The notes beneath the pieces are model-generated. The model saw only the letters and a list, made by a program, of their open reading frames with translations. It searched no databases and was not told the origin of the DNA. The position numbers were made by a program, and so were the translations under genes. Below, piece after piece: positions 20,529 to 33,764 of a stretch of DNA of 64,000 nucleotides (position 1 is its first letter; every line of letters starts with the position of its first letter). The stretch is taken from the NCBI GenBank assembly GCA_963971425.1, contig OZ020524.1, forward strand, positions 3,443,773 to 3,507,772, in the 5' to 3' direction. The stretch is from Bryoerythrophyllum caledonicum (lineage: Eukaryota > Streptophyta > Bryopsida > Pottiales > Pottiaceae).

Positions 20529-23057
20529 TGAACCCTTTCGTGCCCACAGACCCAAAATGGGACTATGGAGGTGTTAACTCTTTACCACCTAGAGATGTTA
20601 CTGGAAAACCAAGATTTCTGCTGATTTTTTTCTTTGAACCGGATTTGATGGAAATACAATGACTAATAATAATATCTAACCTTACAAAATTAAACTTAAC
20701 CCATGACCTAAACTTTGGGGAAAATTTTCACAACATCCAACGGTTGATGGAATAGACTATAGTGTTTAAAGTTACCGTATATTGGTTGTGAAAATTGTGG
20801 AATTTGAAAGGTGTACTACTTTAACCATCAATAGATTCTTGCATGATTCTTTTAACTTCGAATTAGAGCGGTTCACATGTGCACTAGGTTGATAGCTTGG
20901 CATTGACATATCATATGTGAAGAAAATATTTTTACACAGTTATTGGTGATTTTTTTGCTTTTCTCTACTTGATTGTAACAAAAATATTCCAACCTTATAC
21001 GAATCAAAACGGAAGTTTTGTATGTGAAGAGAGAGATCAACAATCACAAAACAATGAAGAATGTCTTAAAGACAAAGTTCAATCAAAATTTGAGACGAAA
21101 ATCAATGTGCATGTGTGTGAGGTAAAACATAATATGTGGCATAGTATTCACTGTATTCATTGTATTTTAGTGTATTTGGTGTATTTTGTGTTGTATTATG
21201 AGCTTTTCCAAGAGTTTTGTAAAACCAAATCATGATCTGATTGTTGGAAAGTGTTCGTGTAATGAGCGCACAAATCAAAACCTCATATTTTGAAGCCTAG
21301 TTCCTCATGGATTTCATGCAAATTGAGTTTTAGCACCTCCGGAGTCCCATTTTGGACTTCCTGGGCGCTAAAGGGTTAAAACTCAAGTTGCATGAAATCC
21401 ATGAGGAATTAAGTGGTGAAACTTGAAGTTCAGATTTGCACACACATTACATGAACACTTTGCAAAAATTAGATTATGATTTGGAGTTGTAAAACTCATG
21501 GAAAAGCTAGGAATACATCACAAAATACATTAAAAACACTAAAATACACTTAATACCATGTCGCATGCTATGTTATGTTTCATATACAAGCAAAATGATT
21601 TTGGTCTTATATTTTGATTGAAATTTGTCTTTAACCCCTAAAGGACCAAACGTCCCACCGGGGTCAAATTGGATTTTGGGCATGTACCTACAATTTGAAA
21701 AAAAATCCTTTTTTATTGAAAATTTTATACAAGATAGTTTCTGATAAGAGCTTCGTGAAGATATTTTTATTTTATTTTTTGGATTTGTGGTTTGAAAGTT
21801 AGTACCACTTAAAGCCAAAAGCGGGGACTCTGGGCACCTCCAAAAATTTTGACAAAAGTTTCTATTGACATTGAGATTTTTCACACATATAAAGAATATT
21901 TCCTTCTTGGGAAATTTCCAAAAAAAATTCTTGTCTTTGGTGTAAAAAGGCATTTTATTCCAAGTCAAACATTTTCACACATTGTCGGGTAATGGGGGAA
22001 AAAAAATTAATCTTTTCTACATAAAACCTAGAGATCTTTATATTTTTCACTTTTTCTTTTTTCAACAACAATATGTGGTGAAAACCTTCTCATTGACGGT
22101 TTGAATTATCATTCGAATACATACGTAGTTCACAAAAAAATAAAAGGTAAATGGCAATTTTTGAACCTCCACTCCTTGCACACTTGTTTTGAATATGCTA
22201 CACTCCTTTTTTACCTCTAAAAATTGGTGTGTAGGAAAATAACATCATGCTTAAGACAATGGTAAGAGATTTAGACCTTTTACAATGCAAAAATTTGATT
22301 CAAAGTGAAGTCAAAGTCTGCTGATCTACTCAACGTAGGGAAGAAAATGAACCATTGTTTTTTCTTTGAACACTAAAATCTATCAATTTGTGTGGTGGAT
22401 TGCAACCAAAATTTTAGATGCATGTTTATATAGAAGTCTATTTTAAGATCTTATGGTTGGAAATCCAAAATTCACTTTAAAATGTGATTTTTATGTCTCT
22501 TTTTGGCAGTGGCAGTTTTGGACTGGTTTTAGAGCGAAAGTGGTCATGGTCCTTTAGAGGTTAAGAGATTCATCATTGTTTGTGATTGTTGATCTCTCTC
22601 ATTGCATACAAAACTTGAGTATTAATTTGTATAAGTTTGGAATATTTTGTACACAATCAAGTAGACAAAAGTTTTAAAATTCATCAATAAGCATGTATTT
22701 ATGATTTCTTCACATATGATATATCAATGCAAAGCTATCAACCTAGTGCACATTTAAACCTCTTATATTCAAAGTACAAAAATTCTTGCAAGAATTTGTT
22801 GATGGATAAAGTAGTACACCCTCCAAAGTCCACAATTTTCATTACCAGTATAAGGTAACTTTAAACACTATTATCTTTTCCATCAATCATTGGATGATGT
22901 GCAAATTTTCAACAAAGTTGAGGTCATGGTTTGAGTTCAATTTTGTAAGGGTAGATACCAAAATTAGGCATCATGTTTCCATCGGATTTTGTTCAAAGAA
23001 AAAATTTAGCACATATCTTGTTTTTTGTAAAACATGACCTAGGCACTAAAGGGTCAA
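20529..23057. mobile_element. Tail-to-tail TTAA-type pair (foldback), interrupted
   Basis: Copy 1 (20,529-21,379) has ends GAACCCTTTCGTGCCCA and TGGGCGCTAAAGGGTTAA, with 'aaaatgggact' inside both. The following DNA is an inverted copy of the same interior, ending GGCACTAAAGGGTCAA at 23,057. Long blocks match in inverted orientation, for example 'gtgcactaggttgatagctt' against 'aagctatcaacctagtgcac'. The right arm is split by the separate element at 21,631-22,564. The ends are cousins of the other TTAA families (CCCTTT in place of CCCCTA). Confidence 0.7.
21631..22564. mobile_element. TTAA-type repeat, family R, 934 bp, nested
   Basis: Starts TTAACCCCTAAAGGACC and ends GGTCCTTTAGAGGTTAA, inverted with one mismatch, TTAA at both edges. 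It interrupts the right arm of the foldback pair, whose homology to the left arm stops at 21,630 and resumes at 22,565. No transposase is encoded; the longest ORF (131 codons, minus) is Lys/Phe-rich and changes between copies. Confidence 0.8.
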
Positions 23058-23169
23058 CTTCAAAATTCCTTTGACAATTTTACCTACAAAAAACTTCAAA
23101 ATTGTTGATTTTGGAGCAATGAGTACCGAAAGAAAACTTTTCTTTCTAGCTTCAACACCAAGATTTCAA

Positions 23170-24041
23170 TAAACCCCTAAAGGACAATTTGTTCCTACAG
23201 AAGACAAATTGGTTGGGGCAAGTTCCTAAAAATCCTTTAATGAAGGTAACTTCTTGAATTTTTTTATTGAGAATATATATATGGGTTATCTTTGGGTGGA
23301 ATTTTTTTTAAAAATTGAACTTATATGAAAAAAGTTATGGTGCTTCAAACACAAAAACTCGACTCTTTTGGCAGCTAGGCAAGGTACTATAGCAATAAAT
23401 AGTGTTGTTGTAGAGTTGAAAATTGTACTTTATTGAAGCGGGTAGTAGTGATGGAAAGTTCTTGGCAACCTTCATTATTTTCACTAAAAGATGCATAGAA
23501 ATTAAGGATTTTACTACATTTTATTTTTTTAATTGTTAGATTAGCTCATAATAATTCTATTCGCCATTGGAATTTTAGATCTAACAATCAATTCTTTATT
23601 TAAAAAACAAAATTACTTTCCTACATAAAGAGCCACTTTCTATACCCCTAATTGTTGAAGGTTCATTTTTCTTATAGTAAACACCTCCATTACTTGTGAT
23701 TTTTGGCATGCAATGACTTAACACAAGGTAGAACATAGATCGATTGAGTTTATGTAATGTGTAATGGAAAAACATGCCATTATCTTGAGTCAAAGTATGA
23801 TGAACTTGTCCGGGCACAGTAGAAGAAAACAATTTTGCACTCTTCAAATGCATTTATCTTTTGATCCATATGGTCAAAGTTTACGAAAACTGTAGGGTGT
23901 TTTCTTGTAGTAGTTAGCTTGAAGATCCAACGGTTGATAAAGCTAAAAAGACGTTTGAATAAATCGAATAATATCTCATGTCAAAGTTGCAGTTTTTGCT
24001 TGGTTTTGGTGGAGCACAAGGCTTGGTCCTTTAGGGATTAA
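23170..24041. mobile_element. TTAA-type family B, copy B1 (872 bp)
   Basis: Starts TAAACCCCTAAAGGACAA and ends GGTCCTTTAGGGATTAA. Its interior is an inverted copy of B2, for example 'gggttatctttg' and 'gtgcttcaaacacaaaaa' against 'caaagataaccc' and 'tttttatgtttgaagcac'. Confidence 0.7.
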
Positions 24042-24047
24042 GATTTA

Positions 24048-24928
24048 TTAACTTCTAGGACCAAGATTATGTTTTCACCAAAACCACTTCCAAACTATCT
24101 ATCTTAGATGAGACCTTGCAACACTAATCTAAACAATTTATTACTCTTTTCAACCTTAGGATCTTCAAGTTCACTATTACAAGGTGACACTTAAAACATT
24201 TCGTAAACTGTGACGGCACAGATTGTAAGATACACACATTTGAAGAGTTTAATATAACTTTTTTCTTTTATGTGGGAACATGATCAGTGTACTTTGACTC
24301 AAGATAAGGCCGTATTTTTACGCTAAGCATTGCATAAAGTTTACATATCCATTTTCTACCTTGTACTAGGTCATTGAATGCCAAAAATCACATGTAATGG
24401 AGGTGTTTCAGATAAGAAAAATGGACTTGCAATGACTAGGGTTACAGAAAGTTGCCCTTTACTCTAGAGGCGCGGTTTTATTTTTTAAATAGAGGAGCAA
24501 TTGTTGGATCAAAAATTCAAACAATGTATAGAATTATTATGACTTATTCTGACAATAGGAAAATTTCAAAAGTAGTAAAATCCTTAATTTCTATGCGTTT
24601 TTAAGTGAAATCAATGAAGTTCGCCAAGAACTTTCCTTCACTACTATCTGCCTCAAAAAAGGGCAATAATCAATTCTATTATATTGTTATTCATCTTTTT
24701 AGTACCTCATCCAAAAGTCCCAGCTACCCCAAAGTCAAGCTTTTTATGTTTGAAGCACCAAATTTTTTTCCTATAAGTCCAAAAAACAAGAAAACATTCT
24801 TTGCAAAGATAACCCATGTTCATGTTTTGACTAAATGAATTCAAAAAGTACTCTTCAAAATTGAATTTTTAGAAACCCGCCCAAAAAAAATTTGTATCCC
24901 GTAGATACAAATTGTCTTTAGGAACTAA
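24048..24928. mobile_element. TTAA-type family B, copy B2 (881 bp, inverted)
   Basis: Starts TTAACTTCTAGGACCAAG and ends TTGTCTTTAGGAACTAA, decayed forms of the family tips. It lies 6 bp from B1 in opposite orientation. A shorter third copy of the family is at 32,598-33,225. Confidence 0.7.
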
Positions 24929-25753
24929 GTAACATACTCATAAAGTTGCATAAAGTTTGACCGCACATGTTGAAAAGATTATAGTGTTTGAAGTAGGGGA
25001 GTGGTCAATTTCTTCCTTGCCTTGAGTGTGTACGCATACTTTGACTTTACTTAGTGTCAAATTTTTGCACTACACAATAACAAAATTCATTAGCATCATG
25101 TTCAGCATGATATTAGTTTCTTGTACACCAATTTTTAGAGGCAGAGAAAGGATGTCGCATATTAAAGACATTTTTGCAAGAAGTGGAGGCTCAAAATTTG
25201 CCAATCCATAATTTATTGTTTTATAATCTTAATATGCTTTAGAATTGATAATTCAAACGGTCATTAAAAAGGTATTCACCATATATTGTTGTGGGAAAAA
25301 TATAAAATACAAAGATCTCTAAGTTTTATGTGAAAAAATAAGAAGTTTTTTAGTACCTTGCCCAACAATGTGTGGCAATGTGGGAAAATATTTGACTTGA
25401 ATTTAGATGCTATTCAAGTCAAATATTCTCCACTAAAGACAACAAGTCTTTTTGACATAATGAAAGCAAAATAATATTACTTGCTAGAATTGAAAATCTT
25501 GCATTTGATAGAGTGTCCTAACAAAAGTTTTTTGAGATGCCCAACGTGCCCGCACTCAAGAAGTTTTCCTTTAAAATTAGATAATTTTTTTTCTATAGGT
25601 CCAATGAGAATAAAAATGATATTTCCATGTTACTCTTGTCTTCTAACATCATTGCACAAAAAGTCAAGAATTGTAAACATAAATTGCAACCACAAGAACG
25701 TGTTGCATGTTTGCCAACAACCCACCTTGAAACTTTTGTCATTTAGAGGTTAA

Positions 25754-28700
25754 TGGATATTTCATGAATGAGGTTTTGGTTTGACAGAAAAATCATTTGC
25801 AAGACTAGAGTACTAAAAATATTGGACATCATTTGAAGGTATATACAAAGATAGGAAGATAACTACGTTGATTATGATGTTTTGTATAACTACATTATAC
25901 GATTCAAAAGTTCTATATTTAATTTATTTTTATGAAGATTTTACTTAGAGCACGACTATCTATTCTACTTAAAGGGGGTCATCATTGTCAACTAAGTTGA
26001 TACATACATTCATCAAAACAAAAAATTATAGCATTAATAAATCATAGAGTCAGGATACACTAAACATCATAATCACTGTAATGAAAATCTCCATTTTTGC
26101 CAAAGTCGTCTTTTATAATAAGGTGATTGTGTGGCACTACAGTTCCAAGTCTGACAATGGAATTTGGAATACAAATGATGATAAATGTCTTTTATAAGAG
26201 TTCCACTTTAGAATATGGCGGCTTCCCACTCTCACTACTATTCATGCTCTTGTCTTTATTCTTACTTTTATTTTTTACTTCTACTCCTAATTCCACTTCC
26301 AAGTTAGATTTTTTTTACATGAACCTTGAGCTTGTTTCAGCTTTAGTGCACTCGGATTATGATGAAATTTGCAACATAGTGGCCACCATAGATGTACTCA
26401 AGGGCGCATGTATAAGTAGGCCAATATACAATTGATGACATAAGATGTTTCATTTGACCATTTTGCACTACAACATGCCTTGTCACTTTACTCCCAAACT
26501 TACTCAAATTTTTATTTTCACCTTTACTCTCATTTTCACTCTTAGTCTTCAATTTAAGATGTTATTGGGCTTAAATCTTAGGGGGTTGCGATGTAGAGCA
26601 TGTGCCATAAATGTGCTCAACAATACGGATAGAAGCTAGTTTTTTATACAATTTAAAACATATGTCTTATTTGACCATGACAACCAAAATTTGTCATTTT
26701 CTCATTTTCACTCCTACTCTCACTTGAGCTTTTGAGACTACATATAAGTGTAGTTTATTTGTAGGTAGTAAAAAAAATGTCACAATTTTGTTACATTTAT
26801 TTTGGAGGAGCCATATAGCGGTTGCCATAAATGTGTTCAATGGTACAAATAAATTTGTAAAATGTGAATTTAACAAAGGGGCTTGTAAGGTGCCATTTAG
26901 ACACGTCTCTACCGTGTGACCAACTGACCTGATAATATAAGGTATTTTTTTTATTGAAATGTTCTCTTTTGGAAATATATTAAAACGGTTATTGTATATA
27001 TTCATCGCATGTTTGTGGCCCAAAAGCTTTTATTTAAGATATTTTTTGCTTCAATATCAAATTGTAGAGGTATTTAGGTAGAAATTCCAATCGAGTTTCC
27101 AAAAAGATATTACATAATTACATTACATTTATAAAGAGCTATCAATCTTTTGTCCAAAGAAATTGAAGTTGTTATATGTTTTAAATAGCAAATGTATACA
27201 TGCTTCACCATCTTCAAAGTATGAATCTACTAAAAGTATATAAGAAAGGAAAGCATACAAATTCAAGAAAGAACAATTTTCAAAAGAAATCACAAATACG
27301 ATATAATATCAAGTTTCTTATGCTTAAGGACAATTACATGTAATTTTTAAAACATTATTTTCATGTTCAAAATTTGGCAAGTGCCTAATATTTACTCTTC
27401 ATCTTTTACAAAGTTTCATCAATTGTTGCTTCATTATCTATTCTACAAATTGTACTACACTTCTCATTTCTCTATACAATATTGCTCATATGAGCTTCGC
27501 ATATGCTCCTTTTTTTAAAGTCATATAAGCCCAATTTCAATGAGCTATTGCATTATATGGATATAATAACACTTCAAAAGTGGGCTTTACCTTCCAAAGT
27601 GAAATTTGCTACAAATTTCCATCAATCCCTTTTTTGATGATGATATGACCATATTTTGGCATATCAAGCACCAAAAAGTCAAGGTAATCAATCCGCACCC
27701 ACCATTAAAAAAATAACATATCTTGAAACAAATTGATAAAACATCAAATAGTTTGTTTAAATAGAATGTATAATATAAATATCAATGCTTTGAAATAAAA
27801 ATTCTCCAATGAAAATTGATCTTGTTATGAAATATCCCAAAATAATAAAAGACTAATTCATTGATGTTAGCCAAAGAAATTATAGTGCAATAAAAAGTAG
27901 TTCAAGGCAGTAAAAGTGATTGGATATAATGTAGTTTCAACAATGGGTGACTATTTTGGATGATAATTGTTTGGTCGATGAAAAATGTGTTCTCGGGTAG
28001 ATTTCTCATCCAATTGAGGTCATTAGGTTTTAGAGGGGAGTGAGGGATAGATGCCCTCCCTCTTCTCATTTTCTCTTGTTGTAGTGTGGTGTGTGTATGT
28101 GTGTATGTGTGGAGTAGTGTAGAGATCTAGTCAGAGTTGGATTTGTGAATAGGAGGAGTTTTGAGGTGTAGTTAGGCCTGGTTAGGGCTGGATTGTACAA
28201 GTTAAGAGTGTAAACCGATATGTGAAAACCTTACGTATGTTTTGAATGAGATGTGCCTTTACAAGTGGAATCTTGGTAATTTGATGTGTTTTTTGGAAGT
28301 TTTGTGTTGTGGATGTTGTGGATTGGGAGTGAATACCTTTCAGATTTGACCTAAATCTATTTGATCTATACAACCTTAATCCTTTTTGTTTATAATTAGG
28401 AATTTAGGCTTGAGGATGGTGTGCATTGAGTTGTAAAACACCGGAGATCCACTCAAAACCACTAGATCTTTTTGAAAGAGAGTAGTAAATCCTAAAAACA
28501 AAACCCTAGACAGCGTTAGAGGTTGGTTTAGGTGTTGGACTTGATCTTCATGCACCCAAGACCTCAAAAATTGACCGAGTCTGGTCAAAACAATTGGAGG
28601 TTAATAAAAAATCTCTTTTTAACAATTAACCATGTAAACAACAACTAATTACTACTATTACATTACATTGTCTCATACCTTGTTATTCAATATGGGGATC

Positions 28701-29600
28701 ATAACATGGGATTAATATTGCCTTTGGTTCTAAGTTCTAAAGTATCAACGCAGGTCATTGCATATGATGCAATTTTCTGTACTGAACAAGAAATATTGTT
28801 CAATGCAAAAGATGGCCTTTACTACAATCAGGATGGAATAAGGCTCATGCAACATAGTGTATTAAGTAGATACACATATGTTGGGGCACATCCATTAGTC
28901 TAAGAGATACAAAAGCTTGTCAAGTGCATCATCATAAATTGTCTGCTATGGTAGGAAATGCAATTTGAGCACATTTTATGGAGGCACGTCGTCCTTAGAA
29001 GGTGATGAGAGAGCTGGAGGAATACCATAGCGGTGACACGTGATGTGTAGGTGACAAATCAATCTTTAGAACTCATTTGAAAGATGCTTCTATTGTTACC
29101 AATATTTGATATATAATGTTATTTTAGATAACTTATATAGAATGTTCGTTGTTTGTATTTCTTTCCACTAGATTTAAATTGCTTGATTATGTAAGCTTTT
29201 GCATATAATATACAATGAGCTACTTTACACCTTATCACTTCTTTACGGTCGTTTTATCGTATTTCTTATAAATTCTATTAGTAGTGCAATACTTCAAATT
29301 TCTATAACAAATATGAAATGCATATTTAAAAAGTGTAAGAAAATCAATTCTAGTCACAAAAAAATCAAGAATTTGAATTCTATGTTGAAGCTCTTCTAAA
29401 GTCCTTGCAATTTTCATAGTTGAAAATGCAATGAATGCATCCATTATTTACCTCTCAAACAAAAAATGAAACATTCATATGGCCTTATATTGATTCATTT
29501 CAAATAAGAATATTACAAGTTTTGTATGACAAATTCACTTGCGTAATAATTTATGACGACATGAAAGGTGTCTTTTTCAAAGACAAGTAAAGATAATATA
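25754..29600. other. AT-rich intergenic DNA, no gene seen
   Basis: All ORFs are short, low-complexity and without domains. A small TG-rich tract lies near 28,085-28,115. A 65-codon ORF at 28,706-28,903 is not recognisable. No element with matched ends was found. Confidence 0.45.
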
Positions 29601-29990
29601 ATAATAAGCTTGGATTAACGTCCTAAGTTCTCTGACAATTCTTCAACAAAAACACTTTTTGACTACTCTTTTTGAACACAGAGAAAAAAAGAACACAAAA
29701 ATGTTTTGTTTCCTTCTTTAACTGTAAGATCACATGATAATCACTACTTAAAGGACAAAAATCACAATTTTTTTAATGAAAGTTGATGGCACAAATTGAA
29801 AGATTGTAACATTATTCAGGACAAAACTTTTTTTCTTTCTAATATAAAGAAGATAGACACACTTTGATTTCATTTGGTGTGAAAAATTTGCACTATAAAA
29901 GGTCCACATTTTAATGTAAATGATGTTTTCTTTACGTATACCAAGAGAAACAACGCACATTCCTTCTTTGAATTACTTTAAAAAAACTAA
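29600..29990. repeat. Family R fragment
   Basis: Blocks such as 'ttcttcaacaaaaacacttt', 'gttgatggcacaaattgaaagattgtaac' and 'ttgatttcatttggtgtgaaaaatttgcactataaaaggtc' follow the order of the family R interior. No clear ends. Confidence 0.45.
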
Positions 29991-31054
29991 AAATATCCAA
30001 CATGGCCATATGAATTGGCTTCAAAACTATTCACATCATTGCCTTTCACCATGCAGTGCCCACTCTAGTATATAAAGGAAGACTAAAGCCCTCTTTACAC
30101 TAGAGGCAAGAAGCCGTGGAGAAAACCTCACAAGGGCCATGGCTCATCTTTGAGAAGCCAAACTTTGAACTTGACGGCCTTTGGATATAGTATAAAGTGA
30201 GAAGGGGCCACAAAATAAAGTGCTAATTTTTAAAATATATTTTCTAATATAGGGTTGGTCGTAACTTCCACTACACTACCTCCCATTTCCACCCTCAATC
30301 TTAAGGTTCCAAAATGAGGCCCTCCTGATTGTTTTTTTGACATTTTGAGGATCATTTCACTTCCATACGCTTGTACATGAATGTACTAATAAATATTACT
30401 ATGAAAATTCAAGGATTAATACCGGATACTCACCTAATCAAAAATGAATTCAAATTCTATCTACGAATACTATCTAAAGGATAAGGATAGAAGCGGGCAA
30501 CTTGCATCTGCAAAACCACCAAACTTTGTGATTCACCGATCATTACCACCAGCTAGCACATGTTCAACCACAACCCCCCACATAGAAAGGTCTTTCCGGC
30601 CATCAATTTGACTTCACTCCTACGTACCCTATCACAATCTACGGACAACAAGAAATGGGGCCACAGGAAAACACCGGCAGCAAGCCCGCAATATGAGGGA
30701 AATACCATTCAATAATCTAGAAATCAAAACTAGATTCTCTTCTCCAACAACAAAAAAGCACAATGGACATGGGGGTCAGAGCCACTAGCATACGCATGCA
30801 GTAGATGGTGCCAAGTTGCAATACCTGCAATGCAAAGAGAAACACTCAAAAAGTGTTCCTCCATGTCTGAAACTATGGAGGAAATGGGATTTCTATGGTT
30901 GCGGTGTTTACAAACACAAGTTCCCTCAATGAAAAATCAGTACAGTAAGTGACAAAGGCGCCACAATATCAATCCAACACAAGATTGAATTAACAACAAA
31001 AATCCCTAATTGTAGGCACAACTTTCACTAAAAATCGAATTAAATTGCCCTAGT
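29991..31054. other. No feature seen
   Basis: Unremarkable AT-rich DNA with no convincing ORF, RNA gene or repeat end. Confidence 0.4.
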
Positions 31055-31500
31055 TATGTACCTCCAAAGTTTAGACTATATAAACTTCTATTTTTATTTT
31101 CTAATAACAACCCACAAAAATGTGATTTTGGAAAAACTTTTTTATCAATTTTTTTTCCCGCAAGGTAGAAACCGCCATCGGAAGCTCAAAATTCACGATT
31201 GGAATTCAAAAATAGTAAGTATTTTGGAGGATATTAATTCATAGTTGAATACTTTTGCCCAAAATATAGTTTTATCCAGAGTGGATGAAATTTGCGCACA
31301 AAGGATGAAATTGCAATAATAGATGAAAATTGACCGTAGATGAAAAACCGTAAAAGAAATTTGGGCGGCGGGTGACAACTGCTCAGTGGATGAAAAATTG
31401 CAGAATCACGTTCAACATCTCTTCTTCTTTCAATTCTTGCACCGCTCACATCTTGCTAAAAAATTGTCCAATCCGAGCGCCAATTATTACGTTGGCTCCA
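31055..31500 (-). repeat. Dispersed TTCATCC repeat, copy 3 (inverted)
   Basis: 'acctccaaagtttag' and repeated GGATGAAA / AGATGAAAA motifs at 31,270-31,395 are the complement of the copy at 60-660, in reverse block order. Confidence 0.5.
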
Positions 31501-32597
31501 TCTTGACGCGCTCTACAACATCTTTCTATACGCTCATTAAAACATTTTACTCACCTTAGCTCAAATTTGAGAACCTAAGAAGGAAACATGGAAGGGTCTT
31601 TGTAAAGTGAAAGAGATGCAAGTCACAATGTAGTCAAGCGTCTCGCACGCCACGAAGCTTGAACGGAGAATCAACAAGTGCAAGATGGTGGGAAAGTATG
31701 TAGGAGCCTTTACTAATTACTACACCATCACTTACAAGCAATAACTCACAATCTCTACTCTCCACCCTGGCTCACGAAGCTTGACTTGATAAAGACGTCA
31801 AGTCAAGGACGTGTGTGGCGCTATATGCACACACACACAACCCTAAGTGGATGGAAAACATCCATGGATAAATGCAGCCCGCCGCCATACGTCCCTAAAC
31901 CCGTAGATAAGTAACAAACTAATCTTCGCTAAAAGTACAATAGGAGAGGCCCTAGATGCCACATCTTGTGACACTCAATATAACGTTGATAAGACAACAA
32001 CAATGTGTAGAAGTTGGCGCTAGCTGCTTGCAAAGATAGTTTTGACTTGACCATGTTTGGAAATTGGAAAAAATCGATCCTTGTTAATCACTGAAGTTGT
32101 TGGTGGTGTGTTGATCAAATGCAAGAAGACACAAATGAGATGAAGGTGGCTGACCAAATTCAAGAGACATTACAAGCCATCCTCTTTCCTCTTTCACATG
32201 GACTTCCTGTGACCTAAAACTTGTGCTTTTTTTAATGGCACAAATAGATGGAGGTGCAATTAGACTGAAGTTATCAGACATTTTACTAGACTCACTACTA
32301 ACTTTTGACCTCTACTAAGTTCTTACCACCTCCAACCACCGGTGTCATATTTGTTTCTAACGTATGTGAAAGATGAGTGTACTAGCAAGTTTAATGAAGC
32401 AAAAGAAACAAAGTAGAATGCTTGAAATAATATATTTTTTTATTTTAATATATATCAGCTTTTATTTGATCTTCAAACTAATTTTACATCTAAAGATTTC
32501 TAAGCTCTCTCATGCTAAGAAATGATTTGATATCTAATTTTGAAACATACAAAATGTTTAAGAGATTAACAAGCTCTTCCATATGCAATAGCTATCA
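31501..32597. other. No feature seen
   Basis: Contains a short (CA)n at 31,830-31,840 and no ORF or repeat that I can support. Confidence 0.4.
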
Positions 32598-33225
32598 TTC
32601 CTTAAAGGACAAGACTGTGTTTCACCAAAACCACCCAAAAATTGTCTCTTGAAGATGAGACATTGCAAAACTAATTGAAACAATTTTTTACTATTTTCAA
32701 CTATAGGATCTTCTTGTTCACTACCACAAGAAGGCCCACAATAAATTTTGTAAACTTTGACCGCACAAATTTTAAGATACATGCACTTGAAGAGCATAGT
32801 ATATACTTTTCCTTTTCTACGTGAATAAGGTCAACGTACTTTGACTGAAGATAGTAGCGTAGTTCCTTTCTATTCATTGCAAAACCTAAAACCCTTGATG
32901 CATTTTGAAGTAGAAACAATAAGGGATTTCTAAGACCTTGCCTTCAATGCTACCCTGTTAAAAAAATGCACTATTCATCCTTACAATATTACTACTTAGC
33001 TCTATAATACCTAGTCTAGTTGCCCAAACTTGAGCTTTTGATGTTTACATCACCATAACCTTTTCTCTGTAAGTCCAAAATAAGAAAAAATATCCCCATC
33101 AAACTAACGTGTATTCTTTTTCACTCATTGAAATTTTCAAAAATTGATTTTCAAATTTAAATAGTTAGGAATCTATTGAAACTTGGTTTCTATTCCAAAG
33201 GTACAAATTGTCCTTTAGAATTTAA
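32598..33225. mobile_element. TTAA-type family B, internally deleted copy (about 630 bp)
   Basis: Left 'ttccttaaaggacaag...gtttcaccaaaaccac' and right 'ggtacaaattgtcctttagaatttaa' match the two ends of B2. The middle, including 'gcacttgaagagcatagtatata', also matches B2, but about 250 bp are missing. Confidence 0.6.
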
Positions 33226-33760
33226 GAATGAACAAGTAGTAGTATGATAAATCAAAAAACCAATGTGTGATTGACTCTACAAATAACTAAAACCTGTGAG
33301 AAAATAAGAGGCAAGACTACTCATATGTAGCATCATTCATATTTAAACCCCACCCCCCTTTAAAAGTCAGGCCACAAAAAGGACTTGGAGAGTGAGCGTA
33401 GTCACCAAGGTAAGCCACCCTAAAATCGACAAGTTTAGAAATGTGCATATATGGAGAGAGGAGATAATTATACTTTTATTTTTCAATGATAGCCAATAGA
33501 ATTACAATTCCAACCCAAGTGATTTCATATTTTTTCAATGAAAACTGAATTAGTTATGAATTTTCGAACTGAGCAGCCATGTTTAGTGGGTAGCCAGCAG
33601 TAGGTACCGCCCAGAACCAACGACCAAAAGTAAGGGTCTTGACTATTAGCAAACCTCCATTTGGAGCTGAGTTGGTGGTAATGGGATGGAAGAGGGTTGG
33701 ATATACCCCAATTTCATAGGCATTGGCTATGGGTTTTTGTTGGTTATGAGGAGGCTTACC
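33226..33760. other. No gene seen
   Basis: AT-rich DNA turning mixed near 33,560. No supported feature. Confidence 0.4.
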
Positions 33761-33764
33761 CTTA

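Larger units (their letters stand above)
23054..25753. mobile_element. Family R copy split by an inverted B pair
   Basis: The left edge near 23,054 ('caacttcaaaattcctttgacaatttt') and right edge 'atttagaggttaa' at 25,741-25,753 match the ends of the 44,326-45,275 copy. The whole is 2,700 bp; removing the B pair (23,170-24,928) leaves 941 bp, the normal family length. The interior resumes after the insert with 'ctcataaagttgcataaagtttgaccgcac', the correct continuation. Confidence 0.7.

Noticed and set aside
21573-21968. A 131-codon minus-strand frame in a TTAA element, with similar pieces at 8,045, 12,903 and 25,481
   Set aside because: Similarity follows from the repeated DNA itself. Frames differ and break between copies and composition is Lys/Phe-rich, so it is not a transposase.
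25754-29600. Several 60-110-codon frames as genes
   Set aside because: No domains, biased composition, no splice context.
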